The position numbers and the translations under genes were made by a program. A model generated the notes under the pieces. That model made no database searches. It was not told the DNA's origin and was given only the letters and a program-made list of their open reading frames with translations. Below are positions 1-6,460 of a stretch of DNA of 7,586 nt, one piece after another. The stretch is taken from contig JAUICS010000055.1 in NCBI GenBank assembly GCA_030427765.1, positions 1 through 7,586 on the forward strand, written 5' to 3'. The DNA is from Alphaproteobacteria bacterium. GTDB lineage: Bacteria; Pseudomonadota; Alphaproteobacteria; Micavibrionales; Micavibrionaceae. Each line of letters begins with the position of its first letter. The first letter of the stretch is position 1.

Positions 1-237
1 AAAGAAACGGCGGCATTAAAACTGGATGTTGGTCGTGGGCTGAAGGATGTCAGTTTACGTCAATTCGGTGAGGATGAGATACTTGATGCCCCCGCCCCAC
101 TGGTAAGTGAGGATATACGAGTTCGCGCCCTTGGCTGGCAGGCTGACGGCACAAAACCGCTTTGGAAGATCGAGCAGGATGTACCGCTCCCCTTCACGCT
201 TTTGTCCGTTACGACCGAGCTCAAGGTAAACGATTAG
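1..237 (+). CDS. C-terminal end of a podovirus tail-tube/stabilisation-type structural protein (partial)
   Basis: Frame 1 is open from the window edge to the TAG at 235-237 and gives 78 residues with no start, so this is only the C-terminal end of a longer gene. The tail of the protein runs VRALGWQADGTKPLWKIEQD and then PLPFTLLSVTTELKV. A closing 'DxPLPFTLL-x-V' stretch is, from memory, typical of large tail tubular or stabilisation proteins of alphaproteobacterial podoviruses, equivalent in place to T7 gp12. The position just before an ejection-type protein and the tail fibre fits that role. Identity is inferred from this short motif and from synteny. Another late structural protein is possible. 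Reality of the coding frame is much surer than its name. Confidence 0.55.
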   Translation, partial: KETAALKLDVGRGLKDVSLRQFGEDEILDAPAPLVSEDIRVRALGWQADGTKPLWKIEQDVPLPFTLLSVTTELKVND

Positions 238-253
238 AAAAACGAATTAAATT

Positions 254-272
254 ATATAAATTTTTTTTATAT
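254..272. repeat. AT-only inverted repeat in the leader of the first cassette
   Basis: ATATAAA at 254-260 and TTTATAT at 266-272 are perfect reverse complements around a five-T loop, inside a run of almost pure A/T from about 238 to 290. The stem contains no G or C, so it is unlikely to be an efficient intrinsic terminator. It lies 20 bases upstream of the -35 box at 292 and could act as an AT-rich UP-like element or a protein site. That role is inference only. Confidence 0.35.
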
Positions 273-291
273 TTTTAATTACGTTTTTTTA

Positions 292-320
292 TTGACATGT
301 CACCGTAAGTTTATTATGTT
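292..320 (+). promoter_or_regulatory. Sigma70-type promoter of cassette 1
   Basis: A perfect TTGACA at 292-297 is followed after 17 bases by TATGTT at 315-320 (4 of 6 matches to the -10 consensus), with a very AT-rich stretch upstream. It lies in the only non-coding gap before the gene starting at 358 and leaves a leader of roughly 30 bases with a GGAG ribosome site. Two other cassettes in the window have the same TTGACA-N17 arrangement, which strengthens the call. Confidence 0.65.
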
Positions 321-357
321 AAATAAAAATTAATATTCTTTACGGCGGAGTAAAAAA

Positions 358-666
358 ATGAGCGACGAAACACAACAAAATACTGATGACATAAATACAT
401 TCAATTCATGGGCACTTGGCGCACTCAGCGGCGTAGGCTTAACAGCAGCAGGCGCAGGCCTTGCAATGACATTCGGACTAGCCGCAAGTGGTGTAATCGC
501 AGGCGCCGTTCTAGGTGCAGGCATGGCAATAGCTGCAGGAACGCTCGCCAAGCAATTCACGCAATCAGATACTTTCGGTGATAAATTTGCAAGTGGATTA
601 AGAATAGGTGGAGTATTTGGCCTAGTATGGACTGGTGCTTTTACCCATGATTCTTTTGCACCTTGA
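358..666 (+). CDS. Small Gly/Ala-rich membrane protein, cassette 1 (unknown function)
   Basis: This 102-residue protein is not a family I recognise. The ATG at 358 has GCGGAG at 345-350, seven bases upstream. The N-terminus is acidic and polar (residues 1-13). Residues 19-66 are almost entirely Gly, Ala, Leu, Val and Ile with many GxxxG-like spacings, enough for one hydrophobic hairpin or two tightly packing helices. A short polar linker carries SDTFGD (70-75), then a second hydrophobic segment spans 78-95. The motif NTF at 13-15 and DTF at 71-73, each followed by a Gly six or seven residues on, recurs in the cassette proteins at 1349 and 7017. Own promoter and own terminator mark it as an independent transcription unit inserted between tail genes, a moron-like arrangement. 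It may be a membrane or superinfection-related protein, a minor virion component or a small pore former. No function can be assigned. Confidence 0.85.
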   Translation: MSDETQQNTDDINTFNSWALGALSGVGLTAAGAGLAMTFGLAASGVIAGAVLGAGMAIAAGTLAKQFTQSDTFGDKFASGLRIGGVFGLVWTGAFTHDSFAP

Positions 667-689
667 TGACATTACAAAATTTTTGAAAC

Positions 690-718
690 AAAAAGCCGCT
701 CACTTAGCGGCTTTTTTT
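690..718 (+). terminator. Intrinsic terminator closing cassette 1
   Basis: AAAAAGCCGCT (690-700) pairs perfectly with AGCGGCTTTTT (706-716) around the five-base loop CACTT, and the T-run extends to 718. The stop codon of the upstream gene is at 664-666. The GCCGCT/AGCGGC core is the same as in the terminator at 1644-1669. Confidence 0.9.
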
Positions 719-742
719 ATACCTATTTGAAAGGAAAATAAC

Positions 743-1243
743 ATGGGATCATTATCACCCGCGTCACTTGTACTGACCGGATTAAGCGCGCTCAATAGCG
801 GCGTAGTGCCCTTCGCACAAGGATTGGCGCAGGAACAACAGCAACGTGAAGCCATTCGTGCGTCACAGGATTTGGCATTGGCACAGCTGAAGGCCCAGCA
901 AAAATTACAAAACAGGCAACTTAAACAAGATGCGGAACTAGACCGGGCACGTGTCCTTGCCAGCGCAGAAGAGGCTGAAAGCCAGCGTAAAGCAGCATTA
1001 AAACGCGCCGTCGCCCGTCAAAACGCCCAATTTGGATCAAGCGGGGTTTCCCGCGATGGCGGATCATCAGAGGCCGTTCTTCTTGGCCTATTCGAAGAAT
1101 CCGAGGACGAACGCAAAGAACGCGAGAAGCTTGATAATCTCCGCCTAAAAGCCATTGATCTGAATGTCAGCGGTAACAAGCAAAAAAATATTCTCGAGGC
1201 CACACAGGCGGCACAACAAAGACAGCTTGAAAGCCTATTTTAA
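743..1243 (+). CDS. Putative internal virion (DNA-ejection) protein, T7 gp14-like in position
   Basis: The protein has 166 residues. The ATG at 743 has AAGGA at 731-735. A weakly hydrophobic N-terminus (8-28) leads into a long Gln/Ala/Lys/Glu-rich helical region (about 29-95) of coiled-coil character. Next comes the conserved-looking block RQNAQFGSSGVSRDGGSSE (92-110) followed by AVLLGL (111-116), then a second charged helix (117-166). Ala/Gln-rich helices with an 'NAxFGxxGVSxxGGS' turn are, as I recall, typical of gp14-type internal virion proteins of podoviruses (T7 gp14 is 196 aa), which enter the cell envelope during ejection. The place between tail-tube and tail-fibre genes agrees. No promoter is visible in the 24 bases after the upstream terminator, so late transcription must read through that hairpin. 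Function rests on motif memory and synteny. A minor capsid or tail protein is the alternative. Confidence 0.7.
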   Translation: MGSLSPASLVLTGLSALNSGVVPFAQGLAQEQQQREAIRASQDLALAQLKAQQKLQNRQLKQDAELDRARVLASAEEAESQRKAALKRAVARQNAQFGSSGVSRDGGSSEAVLLGLFEESEDERKEREKLDNLRLKAIDLNVSGNKQKNILEATQAAQQRQLESLF

Positions 1244-1274
1244 TTTAGTGTTTTCTATTTTAAAGAGAATTTAA

Positions 1275-1303
1275 TTGACATATTCGACAACCTGCAATAA
1301 TAT
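1275..1303 (+). promoter_or_regulatory. Sigma70-type promoter of cassette 2
   Basis: TTGACA at 1275-1280 is followed after 17 bases by TAATAT at 1298-1303. The overlapping AATAAT at 1296-1301 (5 of 6 matches, 15-base spacer) is an alternative -10. The flanking string AATTGACATATTCGA almost repeats at the third cassette (AATTGACATAATTCGA near 6964). The promoter sits in the 105-base gap between 1243 and 1349, leaving a leader of about 40 bases. Confidence 0.6.
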
Positions 1304-1348
1304 ATGCGTTAATCATTCATTAATAATTTTAAACAAAAGGGGTTTCGT

Positions 1349-1621
1349 ATGAATAGGAAAACATTAGCTGGAGGCATCACAGGTATCATTACCGCCGGAA
1401 CTGCCGTTAAATTATCAGCAGTATTTTTAGCCGCCACATTGGGCGGTATCGTTCCGGCAATCGCCGTGGGAGCAGGTGCTGCACTGGCCGTTGGCGCAGC
1501 CATTAATTATTTATCACCACAGAATTCGTTTTTAGAAGCCGTTGGTAGAGGAATGACAGCAGGTGCCTTAGGATTTGGCTTTGCAAGCGGCATGATGGAG
1601 CTTTCCTCACTTACACCTTAG
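1349..1621 (+). CDS. Small Gly/Ala-rich membrane protein, cassette 2 (unknown function)
   Basis: This 90-residue protein has no family I recognise. The ATG at 1349 has a clear AAAGGGG at 1336-1342, six bases upstream. After a basic start (MNRK) nearly all of residues 6-53 are small or aliphatic, including GAGAALAVGAA (41-51), consistent with two close-packed helices. A polar turn SPQNSF (56-61) precedes EAVGRGMTAGALGFGFASG (63-81), a third glycine-zipper-like segment, and the protein ends LSSLTP. Length, order of segments and the [Q]N-S-F...G motif (59-68) parallel the 358 protein. The last 43 residues of the two align without gaps, but with only about six identities, so relationship is plausible rather than proven. 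It has its own promoter and terminator. The N-terminus is basic where that of the first protein is acidic, so the membrane topologies may differ. Confidence 0.82.
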   Translation: MNRKTLAGGITGIITAGTAVKLSAVFLAATLGGIVPAIAVGAGAALAVGAAINYLSPQNSFLEAVGRGMTAGALGFGFASGMMELSSLTP

Positions 1622-1643
1622 AAATAGTTTCTTTCTTCCAGAT

Positions 1644-1669
1644 AAAGCCGCTCCAGTAGCGGCTTTTTT
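1644..1669 (+). terminator. Intrinsic terminator closing cassette 2
   Basis: AAAGCCGCT (1644-1652) pairs with AGCGGCTTT (1658-1666) around the loop CCAGT, with a T-run to 1669. It follows the stop codon at 1619-1621. Stem core and loop length match the terminator at 690-718 while the loop bases and the surrounding DNA differ. Confidence 0.9.
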
Positions 1670-1701
1670 ATTATCCAATTTTTATTATAAGGAGTACCTG
1701 T

Positions 1702-3726
1702 ATGCCCGAGCATATTAAAATGCCGGATGTGGAACCCGTTGTCCGCTATCTAGCCAATGGAAAACAAACCGCATTCGAATACCCGTTTCCCATTTTTGCG
1801 TCCGAGGATTTGCAGGTTTTCCTGAACGGCGCATTGCAATCCAGCGGATTTTCCGTATCCGGTTCCGGCAATACAAATGGCGGCAGTGTGACATTTGACA
1901 CCGCACCCACAAGCGGCCAGGCCGTAACGTTAAAACGGCAAGTGCCTTATGAACGTCTGACCGATTTTCTAGAGGGCGGTGATTTTTCAGCCGTGGCGAT
2001 CAACACGGAGCTTGATTATCTGGCCGCCAGTATCCAGCAAGTCGCCCGCGATCAAAGTGCCATGCTGCATTATGATTTGTCGGAAAGCGCCGTAACAACT
2101 TCACTTCCTGACAAAAAAACCCGCGCCAATAAAGTTCTGGGTTTTAACGGTGATGGCGAACCCGTGGCGGTGAGTGCGGAAGGAACAATGGCAGCGCCGG
2201 ATTATACCGCAACGGGAACCGGCGCAACAACAAGAACCAGCAGTGATAAATTCGGCGATGTTGTATCAGTAAAGGATTTTGGCGCGGCGGGGGACGGATT
2301 GACCGATGATACCCTCGCCATTCAGCAGGCAATCGCCGCCAGTGATTCCGTTTACATTCCCGAAGGTACATATTTGATAACATCGTCCCTGCGACTGACG
2401 ACACAGCAATCATTGTTCGGGGCCGGGCAAACATCCATCATCAAATGCAATGCGGATACGTTTTCAGCCATTGAACTGGTTGAAGATTACATTACCCTCC
2501 GCAATTTCCGGATTGAAGGCGGCGATGTCGGTATACATCTTTACGGATTAACGCGTCCATGCGTTCAAAATTCCATCACAGACATCCATATTATTGCACC
2601 TAAAACGGGGATATTACTTGATGGTTATGACGATACAAACTATCCATGTTACTGGAATAATTTCAGCCGTGTGCTCATTGAACAACCGTCCGTGAACGGT
2701 GTTCACTTGACCAAAACCGGTGCGGGCGACACGCCAAACGCAAACAAATTCCATGACGTACGTATCCAGTCAAAAAGCGCAGCCATTTCCGGCAGCGGTT
2801 TTTACATTGAATATGGTGCGTTTAACAATTCCTTTATCGACTGCGAGGCTAATGTCGACGGCACGGCGCAGGCCTGTTTCCTTATCGGGGCTAACGCAAA
2901 CAAAACACATCTGATCAATCCCTATGCAGAAAGTTTTAACGTTGTTCCGAATATCAAACTGGAAAGCGGATCCATCGAAACAACCATTATTAACCTTCTT
3001 TCTGCAAGTAACGGGTCCGCCATTTGGGATTTATCGGGCGGGGAGTATATTGCCCTGAATGCCGGTTATCCGACAAAAAACAGGCTTAACAAAACCACTA
3101 TAACCGACCTGACCGCCACGTTAATGAGTTACGATACGGAATATATCGACACGGCAGGATTGCATGAGGTGGATTTGTCACATTCCGTGCATATCGTGAG
3201 TGCCATTAACGGCGCGATTGAAATGCGCCTGCCGGCCGCCGGTGATGCATCCGGTGTCTGCGTCATGATCAAGAAGGTCGACAATTCATCGAACCTGATT
3301 TCGATTACGGAGGACGGTGCGGGACTGGGCCCGGACAAGCGCACACTGGAACTTGGCGGATATAACGATTACGCCATCATCCTCTCAAACGGCGCGGAAT
3401 GGTTCATCATTTCATCGAACCGCATGGCGGGTAACACACGTTATCATGACGGAACCGGAACTTACGATATTGATCTGACGGTGGATGTTTACCTGTTATC
3501 TGCATTCGGCGGGGCATTAACCGCCCGCCTGCCCCCGGCAAACGCGGCAAAAGCCGCTGGTCGCATTGTCACCATCAAAAAAACCGATGGGTCTTCGAAT
3601 GTTGTAACGGTGTCCGAACAGGGCGGCAGCGGCCCCGATCAATACAGCCAGCCACTTAGCGCACAATACGAAGCCATAACGGTCGTATCAGACGGGAGTA
3701 ACTGGCACATCATTTCAAAATTCTAA
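1702..3726 (+). CDS. Tailspike/tail fibre: T7-type anchor plus pectate-lyase-like beta-helix
   Basis: The protein has 674 residues. The ATG at 1702 has AAGGAG at 1689-1694, seven bases upstream. Residues about 12-120 match the N-terminal virion-binding domain of T7 gp17 (phage T7 tail fibre family): YLANGKQTAFEYPFPIF, DLQVFLNG, VTLKRQVPYERLTDF and the AINTELDYLAASIQQ helix. A linker with NKVLGFNGDGEPVAV (143-157), often seen behind this domain, follows. Residues 187-250 (VSVKDFGAAGDGLTDDTLAI, then VYIPEGTYLI) are the start of a pectate-lyase-3 right-handed beta-helix, which continues to about 470. The end is two copies of an about 85-residue beta-rich domain (488-572 and 588-672). The protein most likely trimerises at the tail and recognises or cleaves host surface polysaccharide. 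Whether it is enzymatic cannot be read from the sequence. It lies directly after cassette 2 and before the terminase genes, as gp17 does in T7. Confidence 0.92.
   Translation: MPEHIKMPDVEPVVRYLANGKQTAFEYPFPIFASEDLQVFLNGALQSSGFSVSGSGNTNGGSVTFDTAPTSGQAVTLKRQVPYERLTDFLEGGDFSAVAINTELDYLAASIQQVARDQSAMLHYDLSESAVTTSLPDKKTRANKVLGFNGDGEPVAVSAEGTMAAPDYTATGTGATTRTSSDKFGDVVSVKDFGAAGDGLTDDTLAIQQAIAASDSVYIPEGTYLITSSLRLTTQQSLFGAGQTSIIKCNADTFSAIELVEDYITLRNFRIEGGDVGIHLYGLTRPCVQNSITDIHIIAPKTGILLDGYDDTNYPCYWNNFSRVLIEQPSVNGVHLTKTGAGDTPNANKFHDVRIQSKSAAISGSGFYIEYGAFNNSFIDCEANVDGTAQACFLIGANANKTHLINPYAESFNVVPNIKLESGSIETTIINLLSASNGSAIWDLSGGEYIALNAGYPTKNRLNKTTITDLTATLMSYDTEYIDTAGLHEVDLSHSVHIVSAINGAIEMRLPAAGDASGVCVMIKKVDNSSNLISITEDGAGLGPDKRTLELGGYNDYAIILSNGAEWFIISSNRMAGNTRYHDGTGTYDIDLTVDVYLLSAFGGALTARLPPANAAKAAGRIVTIKKTDGSSNVVTVSEQGGSGPDQYSQPLSAQYEAITVVSDGSNWHIISKF
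3163..3717 (+). repeat. Tandem duplication of the tailspike C-terminal domain
   Basis: Residues 488-572 (DNA 3163-3417) and 588-672 (3463-3717) of the tailspike align nearly end to end with a period of 100 residues. Paired signposts are VDLSHSVHIVSAINGA / IDLTVDVYLLSAFGGA, MRLPAAG / ARLPPAN, MIKKVDNSSNLISITE / TIKKTDGSSNVVTVSE and GAEWFIISS / GSNWHIIS. The copies have diverged clearly at protein level, so the duplication is old. The pattern suggests a beta-sandwich or trimerisation/receptor module used twice. Confidence 0.85.
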
Positions 3727-3762
3727 TAATTGCTAACACCTTCACCCTGCCAGGAGATTTTC

Positions 3763-4077
3763 ATGTCAGAAATCCATGCCGACACACGTCAGCAGATCAT
3801 TCAGTTTTTGCCGGATGCATTGAAAACGGCACTCGATTCCTATCACCGTTTTTCAGCGGGCGAGATACCGGAAGATTCAAAAGGATTTTCCGCACATCAC
3901 AATGCCTGCAAAGTTGCGATTGCGCATATTGAACTGCTTCTCAAACTCGCGGGATGGGCATTTCAAAACACAAAAAATTCCGACGATCAAACCTATAAGG
4001 AACTGCAAACGATGCTCCAATGCGCGGAAGCGGAATTAAACAATTACCGCAATAATCAACAAACGGATGATGCATGA
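3763..4077 (+). CDS. Putative terminase small subunit / DNA-packaging protein
   Basis: The ATG at 3763 is preferred because AGGAG at 3752-3756 stands six bases before it. An upstream TTG at 3730 in the same frame has no ribosome site and would almost touch the preceding stop. The 104-residue product is helical, with the block GFSAHHNACKVAIAHIELLL (41-60) followed by a Glu/Gln-rich helix (76-95) and a polar end. It overlaps the large terminase start by ATGA (4074-4077), which indicates translational coupling. Gene position and size correspond to T7 gp18 (89 aa), the small terminase that binds DNA and guides packaging. I see no clear helix-turn-helix, so the role is inferred from synteny and from a memory of similar 'GF-AHH-AC--A--H--LLLKLA' packaging proteins in alphaproteobacterial phages. 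Confidence 0.72.
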   Translation: MSEIHADTRQQIIQFLPDALKTALDSYHRFSAGEIPEDSKGFSAHHNACKVAIAHIELLLKLAGWAFQNTKNSDDQTYKELQTMLQCAEAELNNYRNNQQTDDA

Positions 4078-5573
4078 TCGTATCACAAGATAAAGACATT
4101 TGTTTTTCCTTGTTCGTTGTTATATGGAATCAAAGGCAGGGTCAAACCACACCCGACGTACATTTCCGCATTGCCGAATGGCTTGAAAACGCATGGACAC
4201 ACAAGAAACGTCGATTGCTGCTCATGGCGTTCCGTGCGTGCGGAAAATCAACATTGGTGGGGTTATTCGCGGCCTGGCTTTTGTTCCGGCATTCGCATTT
4301 ACGCATATTGGTGTTGGCCGCCGACTATATTCTGGCACGGAAAATGGTACGGAATGTAAAACGTATTATCGAGAAACACCCGGCCACAAAACATATGAAA
4401 CCAGATAAGGCCGATCAATGGGCCAATGACCGCTTTACCGTAAACCGGAAACGGGAATTACGCGATCCATCAATGATGGCAAAAGGCATAACATCAAACA
4501 TTACAGGTAGCCGTGCGGACATCATTATTTGTGACGATGTCGAAGTACCCAATACATGCGCAACGTTCGAAAAACGATCTGACCTGAGACACAAATTATC
4601 CGAAACGGATTTCGTGCGGGTTCCCAAAGGCACGCAGTTATATGTGGGGACGCCGCATACGTATTATTCGATTTACGCGGCAACAGCACCGCTTAATGCG
4701 GAAGATGACAACCCCTTTCTGGATGGATATGAACGGCTGGAAATCCCATTACTAAATAAAAAGGGGCATTCAAATTGGCCAGACCGTTTTGACATGGATG
4801 AAATCCAGCGCATTAAAACAAGCACCGGACCAAACAAGTTTGCCAGCCAAATGATGCTACGCCCCGTTAATATTGCCGAAGGGCGACTGGACCCGGAAAA
4901 CCTGAAATTCTATCGAGACAACATTGAATATTCAGAGGCGCATAGCAAACCCGTCCTGACCATCGGCGGCATAAAGATGGTATCGGCCAGTGCCTGGTGG
5001 GACCCGTCATTTGGCCGTGTCACTTCCGACCGAAGCGTTGTTGCCGTTATTTTTTCAGACGCAAATGGCGGGTATTGGGCGCATGATCTTCTATACATCG
5101 ATCCGCACGAACAACACACGTCACAGGATGACGAGGCCACATACCAATGCCGCCAAATCGCTGCGTTTATCCAGCGCCATTATGTACCGTCCCTGACAAT
5201 TGAAATAAACGGCATTGGTCGTTTTTTACCGGGAATTTTACGCCGTGAATTACGGTCCGCGAACATAAGTTGCGCGGTTAAGGAGGCCAGCAGCAACAAA
5301 CCCAAAGACCAGCGCATCATCGAAGCCTTTGATGCCATATTGGCGGCGCAGGCCCTGCATCTTCACGAAGACATTTTACGCACGCCCTTCATGACCGAAA
5401 TGCGGGAATGGAAACCGGGACGATCACAGTCACGTGATGACGGTCTGGATGCCATGGCCGGTGCCATATTATCCGAACCGGTTCGCATAACATCATCGTC
5501 ACTTATTTCAATGAAAGCGAACTGGACCGCCGGTTCACAAACACACAAAGCCCACACAGAATTCGAGGTATAA
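4074..5573 (+). CDS. terL: Terminase large subunit, T7 gp19-like packaging ATPase/nuclease
   Basis: The 499-residue motor protein docks on the portal, pumps DNA into the prohead using ATP and cuts the concatemer. Visible motifs are the Walker A FRACGKST (53-60, Lys58), Walker B IIICDD (150-155) with Glu157 in DDVE, and the coupling motif LYVGTPHT (189-196). The stretch GSRADIIICDDVEVPN is very close to that of T7 gp19. The C-terminal RNase-H-like nuclease shows Asp310 in WWDPSFG, Glu377 in IEINGIG and the final acidic cluster SRDDGLDAM (453-461, with Asp455, Asp456, Asp459). It is somewhat shorter than T7 gp19 (586 aa) but all catalytic parts are present. The start overlaps the small-subunit stop, and the stop at 5571-5573 is one base before the next ATG. 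The T7 type suggests packaging of units with defined ends from concatemers, which is inference. Confidence 0.97.
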   Translation: MIVSQDKDICFSLFVVIWNQRQGQTTPDVHFRIAEWLENAWTHKKRRLLLMAFRACGKSTLVGLFAAWLLFRHSHLRILVLAADYILARKMVRNVKRIIEKHPATKHMKPDKADQWANDRFTVNRKRELRDPSMMAKGITSNITGSRADIIICDDVEVPNTCATFEKRSDLRHKLSETDFVRVPKGTQLYVGTPHTYYSIYAATAPLNAEDDNPFLDGYERLEIPLLNKKGHSNWPDRFDMDEIQRIKTSTGPNKFASQMMLRPVNIAEGRLDPENLKFYRDNIEYSEAHSKPVLTIGGIKMVSASAWWDPSFGRVTSDRSVVAVIFSDANGGYWAHDLLYIDPHEQHTSQDDEATYQCRQIAAFIQRHYVPSLTIEINGIGRFLPGILRRELRSANISCAVKEASSNKPKDQRIIEAFDAILAAQALHLHEDILRTPFMTEMREWKPGRSQSRDDGLDAMAGAILSEPVRITSSSLISMKANWTAGSQTHKAHTEFEV

Positions 5574-5574
5574 T

Positions 5575-5895
5575 ATGTTTGAAAATGATTTAGTAACATG
5601 GATTGCGGCTATCGACATTCCGGTTATCGGCGGACTGGCATGGTTCATGTTTAAAATTCGAACCGAGCTTGAAGATCGTATCCGGCATTTAGTGTCTATT
5701 CTAGACACACGCACCAGCCAACTTCGGGAAAGCATCGCGTCACATAAGCTCGAAGTATCAAAAATTTACGCGGCCAGAAACGATGTGAAGGAACTGGAAA
5801 CACGTGTGATTGCACACTTGCTCCGTATCGAAGCAAAACTGGATACGACCGCATTAAAAACAGAAGCCTTATCCGCCGAGTCTAAAAAACCATAA
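5575..5895 (+). CDS. One-TM coiled-coil protein in the lysis cluster (unknown function)
   Basis: The 106-residue protein has ATG at 5575 with GAGG at 5565-5568, inside the end of terL. Residues 7-26 form one membrane segment (VTWIAAIDIPVIGGLAWFMF). A charged, heptad-like helix (about 28-92) follows, with a Lys-rich end. Acidic residues before the segment and Lys/Arg just after it predict, by the positive-inside rule, that the coiled coil faces the cytoplasm. That disfavours an inner-membrane spanin, which would have its coiled coil in the periplasm, even though the position between terL and the hydrolase is where T7 keeps its spanin (18.5). An accessory holin or membrane regulator, or a partner of the packaging motor, are alternatives. 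No lipoprotein partner gene is seen nested or nearby. Confidence 0.8.
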   Translation: MFENDLVTWIAAIDIPVIGGLAWFMFKIRTELEDRIRHLVSILDTRTSQLRESIASHKLEVSKIYAARNDVKELETRVIAHLLRIEAKLDTTALKTEALSAESKKP

Positions 5896-5926
5896 CCACC
5901 CAACCATTAACAACAAAGGAATGCCC

Positions 5927-6460
5927 ATGGATACATCTAAGGTGAAACCATCATTAATGCCGCACTGCCCACCCCCGCCACCCCCCAGAGATGATAGCGG
6001 CGATGATAGCGGCGATAACGCCGACACACGAAAATCCTATTATGATGAACTGTCCATCGATGTTCTGGCGCGCACAATTTGGGGTGAGGCGCGCGGTGAG
6101 GGTTCCACAGGGATGCAGGCCGTTGCCTGTGTTATTCTCAACCGCGTAAAAATCGCCCGTAAAATGGCCGGTTACTGGTGGGGTAAGGACATTATAGATG
6201 TATGTCAGAAACCTTATCAGTTCAGCTGCTGGAACAAATCCGACCCGAATTTCAAAGTCATTCTGGACATTGACCAGACAAATCTAGAATTCAACACGGC
6301 CATGCGGATTGCGCGGCGTGCGGTTCATAATGTTTTGACCGATATTACGCGCGGCGCAACACATTACCATGCCGCCGGAATATCCCCGTTCTGGAGCAAG
6401 AATAACAAACCCGTCACAGTGATCGGTAATCACATATTCTACAAATTGGTGGAGGCATAA
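5927..6460 (+). CDS. SleB-type cell wall hydrolase (endolysin)
   Basis: Two in-frame ATGs exist at 5921 and 5927. AAAGGA ends at 5920, so the ATG at 5927 has the proper six-base spacing and gives 177 residues. Residues 14-32 are a low-complexity linker (six prolines, then DDSG twice). The SleB / Hydrolase_2 domain covers about 45-177: LARTIWGEARGEG (47-59, probable catalytic Glu54 and a second conserved Glu58), AVACVILNRV (65-74), PYQFSCW (96-102) and GATHYHA (143-149). This family cleaves peptidoglycan glycan strands and is the usual endolysin of many alphaproteobacterial phages. There is no signal peptide or membrane segment, so it should wait in the cytoplasm until the holin opens the membrane. 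The holin gene follows with no gap (stop 6458-6460, next ATG 6461). Confidence 0.92.
   Translation: MDTSKVKPSLMPHCPPPPPPRDDSGDDSGDNADTRKSYYDELSIDVLARTIWGEARGEGSTGMQAVACVILNRVKIARKMAGYWWGKDIIDVCQKPYQFSCWNKSDPNFKVILDIDQTNLEFNTAMRIARRAVHNVLTDITRGATHYHAAGISPFWSKNNKPVTVIGNHIFYKLVEA
5990..6022 (+). repeat. Short in-frame tandem repeat in the hydrolase linker
   Basis: GATGATAGCGGC occurs perfectly twice (5990-6001 and 6002-6013), followed by a degenerate third unit (6014-6022). It encodes DDSG-DDSG-DN just after a proline run (residues 15-20). Perfect identity at DNA level points to a recent slippage expansion. It makes a flexible, acidic linker. Confidence 0.85.

Noticed and set aside
254..272. 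AT hairpin as terminator of the upstream tail gene
   Set aside because: The seven-pair stem has no G or C and would be too weak. It also lies close to a good promoter, where AT-richness has another explanation.
330..560. Minus-strand open frame opposite the first cassette gene
   Set aside because: It is an Ala/Pro-rich shadow of the Gly/Ala-rich gene on the + strand, without a ribosome site, and it crosses that gene's leader.
358..1621. Cassette proteins as class II bacteriocins or microcins
   Set aside because: The Gly/Ala-rich helices recall such peptides, but I see no double-glycine leader of proper length and no transporter or immunity gene nearby. LAGG in the 90-aa protein sits only nine residues from the start.
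2144..2434. Minus-strand open frame within the tailspike
   Set aside because: It is Arg/Pro-rich antisense translation of a confidently identified beta-helix gene, with no start signal.
4117..4408. Overlapping + strand frames inside the large terminase gene
   Set aside because: They lie wholly within terL around its Walker A region and have no ribosome site. They show no domain of their own.
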